A stretch of 64,000 nt of DNA from Arcanobacterium pinnipediorum (GTDB lineage Bacteria > Actinomycetota > Actinomycetes > Actinomycetales > Actinomycetaceae). This document shows positions 62,028-64,000 of the stretch, piece by piece. The DNA is taken from contig NZ_CP099547.1 of NCBI RefSeq assembly GCF_023973165.1, positions 744,001 to 808,000 on the forward strand, written 5' to 3'. Each line of letters begins with the position of its first letter. The stretch's first letter is position 1. The position numbers were made by a program, and so were the translations under genes. Below the pieces are notes generated by a model, which was not told the origin of the DNA, did no database searches, and saw only the letters and a program-made list of their open reading frames with translations.

Positions 62028-63424
62028 GGCTCTTCGGATTTTGGCGGGGTTAGGGGTAGATTGTGTTGAGGAGTCGCCAGTTGGGTTTGCCTGCGTAGAG
62101 GAGGCATCTGATGCGGTAGTTGGTGAAGTTGGTAAATCCGTAGCCGATTCTTTTGATGCGTTTGATGAGGTTGTTCATGGCTTCGGTGATCGAGTTCGAT
62201 AGGCGGGCGTGGTGGTAGGCCAGGATCTGGTGATACCAGTTTTTAAGTGTTCGGCTAAGTTGTTGGATTTCTTGGGGCATGAAGTCCTGGCTGGTGTGGT
62301 TGATGAGTTGATCAAGCATGGTTTGAGCGGTGGTGATGTTGTCTTGAGCGTAGAAATTTCGGAGGCGTTCTTTGACACGGTAAGCGATAGCGACTTCACC
62401 ATGAGGGTCTCCTAAGCGTAAAAGTGATTCGATCCGATGTTGTGTTTTATCGGTGAGTTTTTCTTGTCCGTAGACAAGTTGGCGTCTTATACGGTAGAGC
62501 GGGTCGGTTTTTCGTCCGCGGTGTCCAAGTGTTTGTTGTTGAACACGCCGGCGTACACGATCAAGGGCTCGGTTAGCTAATGTGATGACGTGGAAGTGGT
62601 CAGCGACTTGGGTAGCGTGTGGTGTGACCACGTTGAAAACAGCCCGGTAGGCCGGGCTCATATCGAGTGTGGCATAGCTGATTCCTTGTTTCCAATAGGT
62701 AGGGAAGCGGTGAAGGAAACGGGCAACCTCAACATAGTTACGGCTTGGAATAATATCAATGATCTGGTGGTTGGCTACATCGCATAGCGTGGTCACATAT
62801 TGGGTAGGGCGTTTGTTCAAACGAACGAAACTTGTCTCGTCAAGACCGATTGCAGGAGTTTGAGATAAACGTTTACGATCAGCATCAAGTAAGGCCTGCC
62901 CGTAGACGGTCACGGTATGGTTAATCGTGTGCCAATCACAGCCCAGCTCGGCAGCGACTTCACTTATTGTCCGTCCCATTCCTACTTGCCTGGTCGCCCA
63001 TTTAGCTGCCCTGGTCGTTAACCGACAGTGTCTACTAGCAATGCGTTTGTCCTGGCTTGTCCATGACCCCATATCGCATTGATGGTTAGGACAATACCAG
63101 CGGTGTTTACGCCAGATCAAACCCATGGGGCGTCCGTAAACGGGCAGATCGATATAAGGAACTCGTGGCCTATCCTTGACTCGTGCCCGTACCTTGCATC
63201 GAGGACACACCACGGTGTTAAGATCTTGCTCGATCTCGATTGACTGGTGTGGTCCGTGACGATGATAAGCCACAGGCACAACATCTTTTAAACTCAGCAA
63301 ACGAGCCACGATTACGTTAGGATCAGAACTGGTGAAGATAGTTTCAGGTTTTTTGCTCACACTCTAAGCATGAACTATCTTCACCACTTTCACATCCCCT
63401 AACCCCGCCAAAATCCGAAGAGCC
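62028..63424. mobile_element. ISL3-family insertion sequence, intact
   Basis: A 1397-bp element bounded by perfect 29-bp terminal inverted repeats (62028-62056 starting GGCTCTTCGGATTTTGG, and 63396-63424 as its complement), flanked by an 8-bp direct repeat. It carries one transposase gene on the minus strand, and the transposase C-terminus reaches into the left repeat. Identical ends and duplication indicate a recent insertion. Confidence 0.96.
62050..63360 (-). CDS. ISL3-family transposase
   Basis: 436 residues. N-terminal zinc-finger part with CPRC and YCPNHQC, a helix-turn-helix region (RTISEVAAELGCDWHTINH) and the DDE catalytic core: AIGLDETSFVRLN, YATLDMSPAYRAVF with HATQVADHFHV after it, and the catalytic Glu in SNSITEAMNNLIKRIKR. 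It ends in FTNYRIRCLLYAGKPNW, common in ISL3 transposases. No frameshift, so it should be active. Confidence 0.96.
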   Translation of the reverse strand: MSKKPETIFTSSDPNVIVARLLSLKDVVPVAYHRHGPHQSIEIEQDLNTVVCPRCKVRARVKDRPRVPYIDLPVYGRPMGLIWRKHRWYCPNHQCDMGSWTSQDKRIASRHCRLTTRAAKWATRQVGMGRTISEVAAELGCDWHTINHTVTVYGQALLDADRKRLSQTPAIGLDETSFVRLNKRPTQYVTTLCDVANHQIIDIIPSRNYVEVARFLHRFPTYWKQGISYATLDMSPAYRAVFNVVTPHATQVADHFHVITLANRALDRVRRRVQQQTLGHRGRKTDPLYRIRRQLVYGQEKLTDKTQHRIESLLRLGDPHGEVAIAYRVKERLRNFYAQDNITTAQTMLDQLINHTSQDFMPQEIQQLSRTLKNWYHQILAYHHARLSNSITEAMNNLIKRIKRIGYGFTNFTNYRIRCLLYAGKPNWRLLNTIYP

Positions 63425-63432
63425 GGTTTGAT
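63425..63432. repeat. target site duplication, right copy
   Basis: GGTTTGAT, identical to 62020-62027. Without the element, the terminator of tRNA-Met would run directly into the gene-free stretch to the right. Confidence 0.95.
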
Positions 63433-63846
63433 GTCTCGCTCCATTTGTCCGCTTTTGAGGTTTGCGGTTTCGCGAAGTTGCGGGTTTAATCCAGTTCCTA
63501 GCCTTTAGAACTTCGAGTTGGGTTTGTGCCGTTATTCAGGTCTGCCCTCGGGGCACAGGCCACTGCAATAGCTGTTTTTTACGTGACACATCTGCCGAGA
63601 AACGAGCTCGATCATCAAGAAACCAGAGTACTCTGTCTCGAAACTGGGGAATACGGGGTGATGTCCCCATATATGGGCCTATCGCCCCGTATACCCCGGT
63701 TTTGGAACGGCTTGAGGTCTTATTTGGGAGAGAGAAGCAGGTTACCAAGCGGTGGATTACGTCACATAGCTAAACCAGTCTCAGTTGGCAGGAAAGATTG
63801 TGGATAACTTTCTTGAATTGTGACCAGAGTTTGATACATTTGCGTC
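63433..63846. other. gene-free stretch with RNA-like secondary structure
   Basis: No convincing gene in 414 bases: the open frames here have no RBS and no recognisable product. It holds a small hairpin TGCCC-TCG-GGGCA (63543-63555), a 12-bp palindrome CAGAGTACTCTG (63624-63635) and the long imperfect palindrome at 63641-63702. Confidence 0.5.
63641..63702. repeat. 62-base imperfect palindrome
   Basis: The sequence is symmetrical around 63671/63672 (CCCATATATGGG at the centre). Of 31 base positions per arm, three are mismatched and three are G-T pairs when folded as RNA. The outer arms contain AAAC-GGGG-TAC-GGGG type G-runs. It is followed by TTTGG, not a T-run. Confidence 0.75.
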
Positions 63847-64000
63847 ATGTATAAGGTAAATCTTTCATCAAAGGCTCGTTTCGCCGGTGTAGTGTTATCA
63901 CTGATAGTTGTTCTTGGTGGTTGTTCGTCGAGCAGCGAGACTATGGATCAGCCAATGCCAGTAGATCCGGCGCACTCGAGCGCAGAAAAGGATAGCGGGT
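63847..64000 (+). CDS. Lipoprotein of unknown function, 5' part
   Basis: 51 codons are visible and the frame runs off the window. It has a lipoprotein signal peptide: basic start (MYKVNLSSKARF), hydrophobic core (AGVVLSLIVVL) and lipobox LGGC (C26), then a Ser-rich linker (SSSSETMDQPMPVDPAHSS). No RBS precedes the ATG, and a GATACA element lies about 9 bases upstream, so it may be leaderless. The function cannot be told from this part. Confidence 0.75.
   Translation, partial: MYKVNLSSKARFAGVVLSLIVVLGGCSSSSETMDQPMPVDPAHSSAEKDSG

Noticed and set aside
63462..63807. Small genes in the stretch after the insertion sequence
   Set aside because: The frames overlap on both strands, lack an RBS and cover palindromic DNA; no product is recognised.

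Overview
The window is a chromosomal segment of roughly 50% G+C from an actinobacterium. Evidence for this is the gene order recA-recX-miaB-miaA-hflX-dinG, lexA divergent from a LysM gene followed by nrdR, and a complete dcw cell-wall/division cluster ending in ftsZ-pgeF-sepF-yggT-divIVA. A HelD-type RNA polymerase ATPase, a DUF3040 gene before mraZ, and several apparently leaderless genes fit the same group. The moderate G+C, and a MurE that lacks the DNPR motif of diaminopimelate-adding enzymes, point to a low-G+C member of the Actinomycetaceae (Arcanobacterium-like). That placement is inference.

Layout. 1-10.2 kb: DNA repair, SOS and tRNA modification genes (recA end, recX, miaB, miaA, an rRNA methyltransferase, hflX, dinG, lexA, an SOS-type LysM protein, nrdR). 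Two LexA boxes lie between lexA and the LysM gene. 10.3-18.7 kb: an acyl-CoA synthetase with an unusual tail, helD, a PAC2 protein, a [22 protein letters not shown] protein, dinB and DUF3040. 19.0-38.4 kb: the dcw cluster from mraZ (with its own MraZ repeat operator) to divIVA, then lspA and rluD. 38.4-42.5 kb: a GNAT enzyme and dnaE. 42.6-46.4 kb, minus strand: a zinc operon znuA-znuC-znuB-zur followed by a DedA protein and an S4 protein, with a Zur-type palindrome in front. 46.6-51.7 kb: glyS, a YibE/F protein, dus, dgt. 51.9-56.4 kb: a galactose-type ABC transporter operon. 56.4-59.8 kb: a rhodanese, a membrane-anchored GDPD and a CPBP protease. 59.8-64 kb: dnaG, tRNA-Met, an intact ISL3-family insertion sequence with 8-bp target duplication, a gene-free stretch with a long palindrome, and the start of a lipoprotein gene.

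The most unusual biology is in the galactose transporter. The binding lipoprotein is a natural circular permutation of the MglB fold: the segment that is N-terminal in MglB sits at its C-terminus, with almost all sugar-contacting residues retained. The permease of the same operon carries a cytoplasmic, charged, coiled-coil-like N-terminal domain of about 220 residues. Other unusual points are an apparent AUU start codon for hflX, a group of essential genes whose -10 box sits 6-7 bases from the start codon (leaderless), an acyl-CoA synthetase with a 177-residue amphipathic tail ending in 9-residue repeats, and a terminator-like inverted repeat that includes the start codon of the YibE/F gene.
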